A stretch of 64,000 nt of DNA, taken from Gemmatimonadota bacterium (GTDB taxonomy: Bacteria > Gemmatimonadota > Gemmatimonadetes > Longimicrobiales > Gaopeijiaceae). Made by a program: the position numbers and the translations under genes. Positions 8,814-17,366 of the stretch are shown in pieces. Under the pieces are notes generated by a model. It was not told where the DNA came from. It saw only the letters and a program-made list of their open reading frames with translations, and searched no databases. The stretch is from contig JAUIEJ010000006.1 in assembly GCA_030428885.1 (NCBI GenBank), forward strand, positions 310,001-374,000. The letters are read 5' to 3'. Each line of letters begins with the position of its first letter. The stretch's first letter is position 1.

Positions 8814-9195
8814 TCTCCGTGGAGCGAACGGCACCCCCCTTGTCGAACACCCTTGAGCTCTCGGTCCCACAAGAGACGAAGAACATCCAGGATCCCCCCT
8901 GGCCGAGCCGGATCGGGCAGGATGCGGATCCGTGTCCCCGGGCGAAGGGCCCGATCCGGTCGCCCCAGGCGACTCCGGACGGCGTGATGCGGATCCCGAA
9001 GAGCCGACGCCCCGACCGCGATCCTCCGACAGATCCCACCGAACCCGGGAACGGGTGGTCTGATACGCCGTCGCGGGAGCCCGAGGGCACCGCGGGTCTG
9101 GCGTAGAGGGGCCCGGGAACGAGAGGTCATGGTCGCGAAGGACCTGGATGGGCGCCGAAGGAATGTATTCGGTGTTTGTTCGGCCCCAGAGCCCT

Positions 9196-11118
9196 TCAGC
9201 CTCGTGACGCGCCCCGGCGTACCCTCGGACCCACCGTCCCCCCGCCCCGCCACTTCCGGACCTCCATGACCAGGTTCTGGAGGTCCGCCTGGGATACCCC
9301 CGGGATCCGTCCGGCCTGGGCCAACGTACCGGGGCGAATCCGGGTCAGCTTCTCCCGAGCCTCGGCCGAGAGGGTGATGAAGGCATCGTAGGGTACGGAT
9401 TCGGGAAGCTCGAATTGCGCCCGCGCCCTAAGCACCTGCGCCCGTTGACGTTCGCGCTCCACATAACCCGAGTATTTCAACTCGATCTCCACGGCACGGA
9501 GGGCGGCCGAATCCCCCGGCGGGGGGGCCGGCACCGTGGCCGCAGCGAAAAGCGCCTCGGCCTCCACACCGGGACGCCGCAGGAGCTCCGCCGCGGGCGT
9601 CGGTCCCGTGATGCCCCCGGCCCCCGCCTCCTCCAGGAGCCCCGCGGCCTCCTCCGGGCCCAGGCGCGTGTCCACGAACCAGCGGTGAATTCGGGATTCG
9701 GCGGCCTGACGGTCTTCGAGCGCCGTTTCCTGGGCGTCGGTGAGCAACCCGAGCTCCGCGGCCCGCGGACCGAGCCGCGCCACCGCGTTGTCCTGCCGCA
9801 GCAGGAGCCGGAACTCGGATCGGGAGGTGAAGAGCCGGTAGGGTTCGTCCACCCCCCGCGTCACCAGATCATCGATGAGGACGCCGATGTAGGCCTCGTC
9901 CCGCTCGAGGGTGAACGATGGCCGTCCCAGGGCACGGAGTCCGGCGTTGATCCCCGCCATGACGCCCTGGCCCGCAGCTTCCTCGTACCCGGTGGTCCCG
10001 TTGATCTGTCCCGCGAAGAACAGCCCCGGTACGGCCCGCACCTCCAGCGTGTGCCGAAGCTGGTGGGGCGGAAAGTAGTCGTACTCGATGGCGTACCCTA
10101 GGCGCGTGATCCGTGCCCGCTCCAACCCCGGGACGGACCGGACGAAGGCCTCCTGTACGTCGCCCGGAAGGGACGTCGACAGTCCGTTCACGTACAGCTC
10201 GGTGGTGTCCAGTCCCTCGGGCTCCAGGAAGACCTGGTGCCGGGGGGAGTCGGGAAACCGCACGATCTTGTCTTCGATGGACGGGCAGTACCGGGGTCCC
10301 CGCCCCGAGATCTCGCCACCGTACAGTGCGCTCCTCTGCAGGTTCTCCTCAACCACCCGGCGAAGGGCCGGTCCCGTCCAGGTGATCCAACAGGGGCGCT
10401 GCGACGGCACCTTCTCCCGCGTATACGACGAGAACCGGAAATCCTCGGGATCGCCTTCCTGGAGCTCCACCTTCCCGTAATCCACCGTGCGGCCGTCGAT
10501 CCGGGGCGGCGTTCCGGTCTTGAAGCGCGCCACCTCGAATCCCATGCCCTCGAGAGCCTCCGCCAGCGCCACGGAAGGCGCTTCTCCGGCGCGCCCACCC
10601 GCAGTCCCCGGCCCCGTGCCCCGGTGGATCCGCCCTCGGAGAAACGTGCCCGCCGTCACCACGACGGCCCCGGCGCGAACCCTGTGGCCGCCCTGGGTGA
10701 CGATGCCCACCACACCCGCTCCGTCCTCCTCCCCCAGCACCACCCCGTCGACCCGGTCCTGAAAGAGGTCCAGCCCGGGCAACTCCTCCAGACAGCGCCG
10801 GACCGCCCGGGGGTACAGGGCCCGGTCGCATTGGGCCCGAGGACCCCACACCGCCGGCCCCCGCCGACGGTTGAGCATGCGGAAGTGGATCCGGGACGCG
10901 TCCGTCGCCCGACCCATGATCCCACCCAGGGCATCCACCTCCCGGGCCACCACCCCCTTGGCGATGCCCCCGATGGCCGGATTGCAGCTCATCTGGCCGA
11001 CCCGCTCGAGGTCGGGGGTCACCAGGAGCGTGCGCGCACCGAGCCTGGCCGCGGCGGCGGCGGCCTCGGTCCCGGCATGCCCCCCGCCGACGACCACGAC
11101 ATCGCAGGTCCACTCCAT
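9196..11118 (-). CDS. mnmG: tRNA uridine-5-carboxymethylaminomethyl synthase subunit MnmG (GidA)
   Basis: A 640-residue FAD protein that, with MnmE, modifies U34 of certain tRNAs. The FAD motif GGGHAGTEAAAAAARLG is at the N-terminus; SCNPAIGGIAKG, GTFLRG, YCPSIEDKI and FAGQINGTTGYEEAAGQG are all standard family blocks in the right order. ATG 11118 begins MEWTCDVVVVGGG and has GAGGA 13 bases upstream; the longer open frame upstream overlaps the acylphosphatase gene and is not used. The full family length is preserved. Confidence 0.98.
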   Translation of the reverse strand: MEWTCDVVVVGGGHAGTEAAAAAARLGARTLLVTPDLERVGQMSCNPAIGGIAKGVVAREVDALGGIMGRATDASRIHFRMLNRRRGPAVWGPRAQCDRALYPRAVRRCLEELPGLDLFQDRVDGVVLGEEDGAGVVGIVTQGGHRVRAGAVVVTAGTFLRGRIHRGTGPGTAGGRAGEAPSVALAEALEGMGFEVARFKTGTPPRIDGRTVDYGKVELQEGDPEDFRFSSYTREKVPSQRPCWITWTGPALRRVVEENLQRSALYGGEISGRGPRYCPSIEDKIVRFPDSPRHQVFLEPEGLDTTELYVNGLSTSLPGDVQEAFVRSVPGLERARITRLGYAIEYDYFPPHQLRHTLEVRAVPGLFFAGQINGTTGYEEAAGQGVMAGINAGLRALGRPSFTLERDEAYIGVLIDDLVTRGVDEPYRLFTSRSEFRLLLRQDNAVARLGPRAAELGLLTDAQETALEDRQAAESRIHRWFVDTRLGPEEAAGLLEEAGAGGITGPTPAAELLRRPGVEAEALFAAATVPAPPPGDSAALRAVEIELKYSGYVERERQRAQVLRARAQFELPESVPYDAFITLSAEAREKLTRIRPGTLAQAGRIPGVSQADLQNLVMEVRKWRGGGTVGPRVRRGASRG

Positions 11119-11144
11119 GGAATCCCCGTTCCTCACAAGGCGCC

Positions 11145-11429
11145 TCAGACGACGGCGTGAAACCCGTCGGCCTGTGCTGAGGGTCCCGCTGCGATCTCGT
11201 CCACCCCCACCACCCGGGCCGCCGGGGGACCCTCGGCCAACCAGCGGGCCAGGGCCACCAGGTCGTCCCGGGCACCGCCGGCATGGACCTCCACCGATCC
11301 ATCGGCATTGTTCCACACCCGGCCCCGGAGTCCCAGATCCCGCGCCCTCTGGACCGTGTGCCAACGGAATCCCACGCCCTGGACCCGGCCCCGAACCCTC
11401 CACCCCCGGGCCTCCACCGCGCCCTCCAT
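11145..11429 (-). CDS. Acylphosphatase
   Basis: A 94-residue protein with both acylphosphatase signatures: GRVQGVGFRWHTVQRA (including the catalytic Arg) and GRVWNNADGSVEV (catalytic Asn). It hydrolyses carboxyl-phosphate bonds of acylphosphates. Its ATG shares one base with the mnmE stop (TGATG), and it ends 26 bases before mnmG, so it sits inside an mnmE-acylphosphatase-mnmG operon. No functional link with tRNA modification is established. Confidence 0.93.
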   Translation of the reverse strand: MEGAVEARGWRVRGRVQGVGFRWHTVQRARDLGLRGRVWNNADGSVEVHAGGARDDLVALARWLAEGPPAARVVGVDEIAAGPSAQADGFHAVV

Positions 11430-12799
11430 CACTTGCCCACGCAGAAGCTCCGGAACACCCGATCCAGCACGTCGTCGGTATCCACCAGCCCCACCACCTC
11501 CTCCAGCGCCGATTCGGCGGCCTTCAGATGGGTGGAGGCGTACTCGGCCGGCACTCCCTCGTCCAGAGCCCGGGCGAAGGCATCGACCTCGTCGGCACCC
11601 CGCACCACCGCCTCGGTCTGGCGCCGGCGGGTCAGCACCGGGGCGTCGTCGGGGCGGGCCCGGAGGTGGGCGAAGCACCGGGACGCCACGGCCGAGCGCA
11701 GTTCATCCAATCCCTGCCCGCTCACCACCGATACCCGCACCGCGCCGGCCCACTCCTCGGGACGACGCGGTTGGACGCCGTCCTCCCGATCGGCCATGGT
11801 GAGGACCGGAAGGACCGGGACGTCCCGCGCCGCCAACCACGCCCGATCGGCGTCCGGCATCTCTTCTCCCTGGGGCACGCAGTGGAGCACGAGATCGGCG
11901 TGGTCCAGGAACCGCCGCGCCACCTCCATCCCCATCTGCTCCACCCGGTCGCCCTCCTCCCGCAGCCCTGCGGTATCCACCAGGCGGACGGGAAATCCGT
12001 CCATGACGATGTCGGCCTCCAGGGCGTCCCGGGTCGTCCCGGGGACGTCGGTCACCAACGCCCGCTCCTCGCCCAGAAACGCGTTGTAGAGCGACGATTT
12101 CCCCGCATTGGGCCGCCCCGCCAACACCACCAGCGCCCCTTCCCGCAGCCGCTCCCCCTCGGGCCCCGTGGCGGCCAGGCTTCGGAGTTCACGGGCCAGG
12201 TCCCGGGCCTTCCCGGCGATGACCTCCGCACCCACGGGCGGATCGTCCTCGTCGGGAAAATCGATGTGATGGGCCAGGACCGCTTCGAGCTGGAGCACGC
12301 CCTCCCGGAGTCCCGCGAGACGCCGCGAAAGATGCCGATCCAGTTGGCGCAGGGCCTCACGATGCAGCCGCGGGCTCGTTCCCCGAACGAGGTCGTCCAC
12401 CGCCTCGGCCTGGATGAGGTCGAGTTTGCCGTGGAGATGGGCCCGACGGGTGAACTCGCCGGGCTCGGCCATGCGAACACCCGCCGCCCGGAGGGCCTCC
12501 AGGACCCGGCGGGGCGTGAGACCGCCGCCATGGCCCGAGAACTCGGCCACATCTTCCCCCGTGTACGACCCGGGACCGGGAAACCAGGTCAGGAGTCCCC
12601 GATCCACCACCTCCCCCGAGACCGGGTCCACGAGCCGGACCAGGGTCGCTCGACGGGGCTCGGGCAGGCACCCATCCAGCTCGGGAACCGCCGCCCGGAT
12701 CACGTCGTCGGCGCGGGGTCCCGAGATGCGAACCACCGCCAGGGCACCCCGTCCCGGAGGCGTCGCCAGCGCGGCGATGGTATCGACGAGGTCGGCCAG
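11429..12799 (-). CDS. mnmE: tRNA modification GTPase MnmE, probable CTG start
   Basis: A potassium-dependent GTPase partner of MnmG. The G1 motif GRPNAGKS is near residue 226, G3 is DTAGLRE, and the C-terminus is the conserved CVGK containing the catalytic cysteine. The first ATG/GTG/TTG-type start is a GTG at 12736, which would delete the conserved N-terminal block DTIAALATPPGRGALAV. That block is encoded just upstream in frame, and the frame is closed by the yidC stop at 12814. The only near-cognate start that keeps it is CTG 12799 (or GTC 12802), preceded by a G-rich stretch. CTG initiation is my inference; a sequencing error is the alternative. Confidence 0.9.
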   Translation of the reverse strand: MADLVDTIAALATPPGRGALAVVRISGPRADDVIRAAVPELDGCLPEPRRATLVRLVDPVSGEVVDRGLLTWFPGPGSYTGEDVAEFSGHGGGLTPRRVLEALRAAGVRMAEPGEFTRRAHLHGKLDLIQAEAVDDLVRGTSPRLHREALRQLDRHLSRRLAGLREGVLQLEAVLAHHIDFPDEDDPPVGAEVIAGKARDLARELRSLAATGPEGERLREGALVVLAGRPNAGKSSLYNAFLGEERALVTDVPGTTRDALEADIVMDGFPVRLVDTAGLREEGDRVEQMGMEVARRFLDHADLVLHCVPQGEEMPDADRAWLAARDVPVLPVLTMADREDGVQPRRPEEWAGAVRVSVVSGQGLDELRSAVASRCFAHLRARPDDAPVLTRRRQTEAVVRGADEVDAFARALDEGVPAEYASTHLKAAESALEEVVGLVDTDDVLDRVFRSFCVGK

Positions 12800-12811
12800 G
12801 ACGCCCCCCCG

Positions 12812-14566
12812 TCAGCCGCCGCCGCGATCCAGCTTCACGGGACCGGCCTTCGCAGCCGCCTTCCGTTCCCGGGCGATGAGCATCTGCTGCGGAATCGTGG
12901 CGAGCTGAGCCGTGGCGTAGTACAGGTTCAGACCCGACGGGAACTGCATGAAGATGAAGCCGAAGAAGGGCGGCATGAAGTACATCATCATCTTCATCTG
13001 CGGGTTCTTCCCCGCCTCCGGCATGGACCGGAAGGAGATGAACTGCAGGGCGAACATGGAGACCGCCAGCAGGATCGGCAGGAGGTAGATCGGGTCCTTG
13101 GCCGAGAGGTCCGGGAGCCAGAGGAAGGGGACTCCCCGCAGCTCGATGGTGTTCTGGAAGACGAAGAAGAGGGCGATGAGCACGGGCCACGGCAGGAGCA
13201 TGGGCAGACAACCGGCCAGCGGATTGAAGCCGTACTCCTTGTACAGCCGCATCATCTCCTTCTGGAGCTTCTCCGGGTTGTCCTTGTACTTGGTCTGGAT
13301 CTCCTTGACCATGGGCTGGACGGCCATGTTGCGCATCTGGGCGCGCATGGCCTTCTGATTGAGGGGCCAGAGCAGCACCCGCATCAACACGCCGAAGATC
13401 ACCAGCACCCAGCCGTACCCCACGTTGAGCTGGTCGTGGAGGAAATTCAGGATCCACAGGGTGATGGACACGAAGGGGCGGATCAGGGGCCGCAGCCACT
13501 TCCATCCGTACGGGTTCACCTCCTCCATGTCGGCGCCCAGCGCCTGGAGCCGGGAGTACACCTGGGGCCCCATGTAGAGGCGGTAGGCGAGCCGTCCGTC
13601 CGGACCCACCGCCTGGGACACCGACACCGACGGACGCATGGCGTCGACCCCCGGGACCGTCACCACGCCGCCCAGATACGGCCCGTCTTCCGAGGTCTCC
13701 CGCCCGGGGAGCACGGCCATGACGAAGTACTTGCTCTTCACGCCGGCCCACCGCCACGGCCCATCCACCACTTCGGGCCGCTCCACCTTCCGGAGTTCGG
13801 TCGATCGGACACCCCGGTTCAGGTGATTCCCGACCCACGCCATGACCCGGGCTTCCTGGGCCGAGTCGGCTTCGTTGTACGCCAATCCCCGCCCCAGACC
13901 GGTGAGCCAGAGCGGCCGGTCGACGCCGGCGACCTCGGCCTCCACGTCCACGAGGTAGTCGTCGGGGCGAAAGGTGTAGGCGATGCGCACGCGGAGGGCG
14001 GAGTTCGCCGGAGCCGCCGTGAAGGTCAGGGTCCGGGCGCCATCCCCCTCCGCCAGGCGGAGGCCGTCGGCCGGATCGGCGGTGAAGTCGAGGTCGGCCA
14101 GCGACACGGTGTCGCCCCCCACCACGAGGCGCTTGCCCAGGGCGTCGACACCGTCGGGCAGCAGTCCCACGGGGCCGTCCCGACCGTTGAGCGCCGCGTA
14201 CTCCAGCAGCTCCGCCGATTCCAGCGTCGCCCCGCGGCTGCTGAACTCGAACCGGTATTGAGGGGACTCCACGACGACGGCCTGGGCCGGAGGGCGGGGA
14301 AGGCCGCTGGTCTCCTGAATCCCGGGGGCCGCAGGGGCCGGCGCGTCCGTCACCGGACTCCCGGTCACCGAGCCCTCGGTCGCCGGCGCCCCCGATGCCG
14401 GCGCATCGGGAGTCGCCACCGCCCCCGGCGAATCCATCACCATGCCGGTGGAATCGCCCGCCATGGCGGGCATCTCGTCCAGGATCGGCGGAAAGAGCTT
14501 GTTGGTTCCCCAGATCACGAGGAACATCATCCCCAGCGCCAGTACGAAACGTCCTTCGGTGCTCAT
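12812..14566 (-). CDS. yidC: Membrane protein insertase YidC (long, Gram-negative type)
   Basis: A 584-residue insertase with an N-terminal TM segment (residues 5-22), a large periplasmic domain and the C-terminal five-TM core. The core shows LRPLIRPFVSITLWILNFLH, then GVLMRVLLWPLNQKAMRAQMRNM with the conserved hydrophilic-groove arginine region, and NPLAGCLPMLLPWPVLIALFF. The linker after TM1 is rich in Ala, Pro and Thr. The long periplasmic domain supports a diderm envelope. ATG 14566 is preferred to the far-upstream frame opening because it begins directly before TM1. It lies 5 bases from the yidD end. Confidence 0.97.
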   Translation of the reverse strand: MSTEGRFVLALGMMFLVIWGTNKLFPPILDEMPAMAGDSTGMVMDSPGAVATPDAPASGAPATEGSVTGSPVTDAPAPAAPGIQETSGLPRPPAQAVVVESPQYRFEFSSRGATLESAELLEYAALNGRDGPVGLLPDGVDALGKRLVVGGDTVSLADLDFTADPADGLRLAEGDGARTLTFTAAPANSALRVRIAYTFRPDDYLVDVEAEVAGVDRPLWLTGLGRGLAYNEADSAQEARVMAWVGNHLNRGVRSTELRKVERPEVVDGPWRWAGVKSKYFVMAVLPGRETSEDGPYLGGVVTVPGVDAMRPSVSVSQAVGPDGRLAYRLYMGPQVYSRLQALGADMEEVNPYGWKWLRPLIRPFVSITLWILNFLHDQLNVGYGWVLVIFGVLMRVLLWPLNQKAMRAQMRNMAVQPMVKEIQTKYKDNPEKLQKEMMRLYKEYGFNPLAGCLPMLLPWPVLIALFFVFQNTIELRGVPFLWLPDLSAKDPIYLLPILLAVSMFALQFISFRSMPEAGKNPQMKMMMYFMPPFFGFIFMQFPSGLNLYYATAQLATIPQQMLIARERKAAAKAGPVKLDRGGG

Positions 14567-14571
14567 GGCAT

Positions 14572-14829
14572 CTATTCCCTCGAGGTGCTGTCCGTGTCCC
14601 CGGACGGGCCGGGAAGCGGAGGCACCGGATCGTAACCCGAACCTCCCCACGGGTGACACCGGAGTATCCGGCGCATCGCCATCCAACCGCCCCGGAGCGC
14701 CCCGTGTCGCTCCAGCGCCTCCAGCGCGTACGACGAGCAGGTCGGCGTGTACCTGCACGACGGTGGGGTCCACGGCGAGATCCCCACCTGGTAGAACCGC
14801 ACCAGGCCCATCAGGACGCGGCGGACCAC
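14572..14829 (-). CDS. yidD: Membrane protein insertion efficiency factor YidD
   Basis: A short (about 85 residues) amphipathic protein with the YidD core [13 protein letters not shown]...[15 protein letters not shown] and the [14 protein letters not shown]-terminal block, including the three conserved cysteines. The start is uncertain. GTG 14829 has GAGGA a few bases upstream and keeps the conserved basic helix (VRRVLMGL). ATG 14811 would overlap the rnpA stop by one base but has no ribosome site. The gene lies between rnpA and yidC, its usual place. Confidence 0.93.
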   Translation of the reverse strand: MVRRVLMGLVRFYQVGISPWTPPSCRYTPTCSSYALEALERHGALRGGWMAMRRILRCHPWGGSGYDPVPPLPGPSGDTDSTSRE

Positions 14830-15218
14830 GTGTCCTCGACCCACCCTACGAGTTCAGCGCGGAGTTCTTCGAATCCGGCATCGTACGCCTCTCGACGAGC
14901 CCGCACGAGAAGATCCACCGAAACCCCCCGTTCCCTCAACCTCGGAAGCAACTCCCGCCTTCCGATCTCCCGCAGCCTCCGCTTCAGCCGATTCCGATCG
15001 ACGATCCGATGCCGGTGTTTCGGCACCACCACGCCGAACCGGGAATGCGAAACGGGGGAAGCGGCGAAGACGACGTCCAGATGGCGCGTCCTCGTCCGCT
15101 TCCCCCTCGAGAAGAGCCCCCGGATCTCGGATCCTGAGCGGATCCGGTACGCCGGAGGGAATCTCGTGTCGGGACGGCCCGCCCGCGGCTCCGAGGCCGC
15201 AGCGCGCTCTCCGTCCAT
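14811..15218 (-). CDS. rnpA: Ribonuclease P protein component
   Basis: A 135-residue basic protein with the RNR signature [12 protein letters not shown] (about residues 75-86) and the [20 protein letters not shown] strand region that binds the pre-tRNA leader. A 20-residue N-terminal extension is longer than in many homologues. It starts 5 bases after rpmH and overlaps the yidD coding region at its end. Partner: RNase P RNA, not encoded in this window. Confidence 0.95.
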   Translation of the reverse strand: MDGERAAASEPRAGRPDTRFPPAYRIRSGSEIRGLFSRGKRTRTRHLDVVFAASPVSHSRFGVVVPKHRHRIVDRNRLKRRLREIGRRELLPRLRERGVSVDLLVRARREAYDAGFEELRAELVGWVEDTWSAAS

Positions 15219-15223
15219 GATCG

Positions 15224-15373
15224 CTACTTGGAGCCGATCCTCACCGTCAGGCGGGCCCGGCCCTTCCGCCGCCGAGAAGCCAGGACCTTCCGGCCCCCCT
15301 TCGTCTTCATGCGTGCACGGAACCCGTGCTTGTTGACCCGCTTGCGATTCCGGGGCCGATACGTCGGCTTCAT
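15224..15373 (-). CDS. rpmH: Large-subunit ribosomal protein bL34
   Basis: A 49-residue basic protein starting [18 protein letters not shown] and continuing with the family blocks [22 protein letters not shown]. Length and sequence are typical of bL34, with a short C-terminal extension ending RIGSK. It is the promoter-proximal gene of the rpmH-rnpA-yidD-yidC-mnmE operon. Confidence 0.98.
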   Translation of the reverse strand: MKPTYRPRNRKRVNKHGFRARMKTKGGRKVLASRRRKGRARLTVRIGSK

Positions 15374-15422
15374 GGGTTTCTGTCCAGCTCAGAGTCGCTA
15401 TTCGTCGAGAATCGAGCTTGGA

Positions 15423-15452
15423 AAGCTAGCCGCACCCGCGGCGGTGCGTCAA
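15423..15452 (-). promoter_or_regulatory. Predicted sigma-70 promoter of the rpmH operon
   Basis: Reading the minus strand, TTGACG (15452-15447) is separated by 18 bases from TAGCTT (15428-15423). That predicts a transcript beginning about 43 bases before the rpmH ATG. The spacer holds a GC-rich inverted repeat. Confidence 0.6.
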
Positions 15453-15521
15453 CCCGTAAGTGCGGCATCCGGCCTCGGCCCACGAACGCCAGGCACGCCG
15501 GGCCATACGGGGCCCCACGAG

Positions 15522-15550
15522 TTGACTTTTCCACACCCCAACTCTAGGTT
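15522..15550 (+). promoter_or_regulatory. Predicted dnaA promoter with an overlapping DnaA-box-like site
   Basis: TTGACT (15522-15527), a 17-base spacer, then TAGGTT (15545-15550). The sequence TTTTCCACA (15527-15535), one base off TTATCCACA, overlaps the -35/spacer boundary. DnaA binding there would fit the autorepression known for dnaA genes in other bacteria. Confidence 0.5.
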
Positions 15551-15652
15551 CGCCGGCCCTCATTTTCCGTGGCCGATTCGGAGCCACGGACCCGGTTTCC
15601 CCTGCGCCGTCGCGAGCTCCCGGCTCCCGGCTCCGCGACGTCTCCACCGCCC

Positions 15653-17086
15653 ATGGAGTTCACCGCCACCGATCTCTGGACCCGCGTGCTCGACGCGGTC
15701 CGACCCGGCATGCCGGAGCAGAGCTTCAAGACGTGGCTCTCGGCAACCCGAGGGGTGGCGCTGGCGGAGGGGGAGCTCCAAGTGGAGGCGCCGAGTCAGT
15801 TCCACGCCGAGTGGATCGAAGACAAGTACCTCCCCACGCTCCAGTCCCTGGCCCACTCCCTCCTGGGCCGCCCCGTCCGCCTCCAGATCCTGGCCGGCTC
15901 GGGAGCCGCTCCGGTCTTCCCCGCGGTGGAGGTGACCCGTCCCCGTCCGTCACCTCCCCCCGTGGCGCCGCCCCCGCCCCGCCCCGAGACCCGGCGGGAG
16001 CCTCCGGTGCGGGACCGGGACGGGCCCCGGCCCCTTCTCAACGACCGTTACACCTTCGAGCGGTTCGTGGTGGGGTCGAACAACCAGTTGGCGTCGGCGG
16101 CCTGCCACGCCGTGGCCGAACAACCGGCCCGCATGTACAACCCCCTCTTCCTGTACGGGGGTGTGGGTCTCGGCAAGACCCATCTCATGCACGCCATCGG
16201 CAATCACATCCTCGGCGGCGCCCCCGATTCGAGCGTCCTGTACATCACCACCGAGCAGTTCGTCAACGACCTGGTGACCTCGATCCGCCAGGGAAAGACG
16301 CCCGAATTCAGGCAGCGGTACCGGGAAGTCGATCTCCTCCTGGTGGACGACGTCCACTTCATGAAGGAGAAGGAAGGCACCCAGGAGGAGTTCTTCCACA
16401 CCTTCAACGCCCTCTACGACGCTCGGAAGCAGATCATCCTCACCAGCGACCGCCCGCCGAAGGAGATCAAGGGGCTCGAAGATCGCCTCGTGAGCCGGTT
16501 CGAGTGGGGTCTGGTGGTGGACATCAAGCCTCCCGACTGGGAAACCCGCGTCGCGATCCTCCGCAAGAAGGCCGAAGACGACGGCCTGACGTTGGACCCG
16601 GAAGTCATCGACTTCATCGCCCGATCCTGCACGGCCTCGGTTCGGGAACTCGAAGGCGCGGTGATCAAGCTCCTGGCCTATTCGTCGCTGACGAACCAGG
16701 AGATCACCGAAGCCCTGGCCCGGACGGCCCTCTCGGGCATGATCCGCACCGACGACCGGGAGAGCATGCCCCCCGAGGCGGCCCTGACGCCCGAGCGGGT
16801 ACGGGACGTGGTGGCGAAGGAGTGGGGCGTCAAACCCGAGGGTCTGGCGTCGAAACGGCGCACGAAAGACCTCACGGTCCCCCGCCAGGTGGCCATGTTC
16901 CTCATCAAGGAGATCCTGGACACCCCCCTGGTGGCCATCGGCGAGGTGTTCGGAGGGCGGGATCACTCCACGGTGATCCACTCCATTCGAAAGGTCGAGG
17001 ACTCCATGGCCGACGACCCCGACTTCGCCGCCCGGGTGGCGGGCACCCGGGACCTGCTCCTGGGCACCGATGGAGCCCGTCCGTGA
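15653..17086 (+). CDS. dnaA: Chromosomal replication initiator DnaA
   Basis: A 477-residue initiator. Domain I (residues 1-85, LWTRVLDAVRPGMPEQSFKTW) is followed by a proline-rich linker, the AAA+ domain with Walker A GGVGLGKTH (about 168-176) and Walker B LLLVDDVHF (about 227), and domain IV with the DnaA-box-binding signature VFGGRDHSTVIHSI near 440. ATG 15653 was chosen because domain I begins there; an in-frame GTG at 15569 would add 28 non-conserved residues. Neither start has a strong Shine-Dalgarno. It is the first plus-strand gene after the strand switch. Confidence 0.97.
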   Translation: MEFTATDLWTRVLDAVRPGMPEQSFKTWLSATRGVALAEGELQVEAPSQFHAEWIEDKYLPTLQSLAHSLLGRPVRLQILAGSGAAPVFPAVEVTRPRPSPPPVAPPPPRPETRREPPVRDRDGPRPLLNDRYTFERFVVGSNNQLASAACHAVAEQPARMYNPLFLYGGVGLGKTHLMHAIGNHILGGAPDSSVLYITTEQFVNDLVTSIRQGKTPEFRQRYREVDLLLVDDVHFMKEKEGTQEEFFHTFNALYDARKQIILTSDRPPKEIKGLEDRLVSRFEWGLVVDIKPPDWETRVAILRKKAEDDGLTLDPEVIDFIARSCTASVRELEGAVIKLLAYSSLTNQEITEALARTALSGMIRTDDRESMPPEAALTPERVRDVVAKEWGVKPEGLASKRRTKDLTVPRQVAMFLIKEILDTPLVAIGEVFGGRDHSTVIHSIRKVEDSMADDPDFAARVAGTRDLLLGTDGARP

Positions 17087-17366
17087 CCCGGCCCCGTTGT
17101 CCACGACGCTGGGGAAAACCCCGGGGTTCTCCACGGACCTCGGGCACCCGGTTCGGGGTTTTCCCGGTCGGCGCCCGTTCTCCACGCGGCGTCCACACCC
17201 GGTCGAGCCCAGCTCTCGCCGCGGACCGCCGCCCCGGATCGGCGTCGGCCGCCCCTTTCGTCCACAACTCCACACGCCCTACTACGACTGCTTTTCTTTT
17301 CTATAATCAGAACAGCAGTATAGGGCCTGTGGGAACGTTCATCGTTCATCTCCCAGTGGAGTCTCC
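17087..17366. other. dnaA-dnaN intergenic region, oriC candidate
   Basis: These 280 bases contain several loose DnaA-box-like elements (TTGTCCACG near 17096, TTCTCCACG near 17133 and 17180, TCGTCCACA near 17260). They also hold the only clearly AT-rich stretch nearby (17289-17312), which could unwind. This arrangement between dnaA and dnaN is the classic oriC position. No single box is perfect, so the assignment is moderate. Confidence 0.45.
17302..17307 (+). promoter_or_regulatory. Perfect -10 hexamer TATAAT upstream of dnaN
   Basis: TATAAT lies 60 bases before the dnaN ATG in an AT-rich patch. The corresponding -35 position (17279-17284, CTACTA) is poor, so the promoter may need an activator, or the patch may serve mainly as an unwinding element. 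Confidence 0.5.

Larger units (their letters stand above)
7789..9195. other. 1.4 kb gene-free gap between mnmG and parA carrying parS sites
   Basis: No reading frame in either strand looks like a protein: all candidates are arginine/proline-rich and match no family known to me. The rsmG gene often found between mnmG and parA is absent. The gap contains three parS sites, one consensus DnaA box and a looser one next to the first parS. The rest (especially 8240-8790) is GC-rich sequence with no clear repeats. It is best read as a centromere-like region, possibly with part of the replication origin. Confidence 0.7.

Noticed and set aside
8242-9090. 282-codon minus-strand frame in the parS gap, considered as rsmG
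   Set aside because: No methyltransferase motif, Arg/Gly/Pro-rich, and it overlaps a parS site; treated as noncoding.
10871-14635. 1254-codon plus-strand open frame opposite mnmE and yidC
   Set aside because: Antisense to clearly identified genes; composition is Pro/Arg/His-rich low-complexity typical of GC-rich antisense frames.
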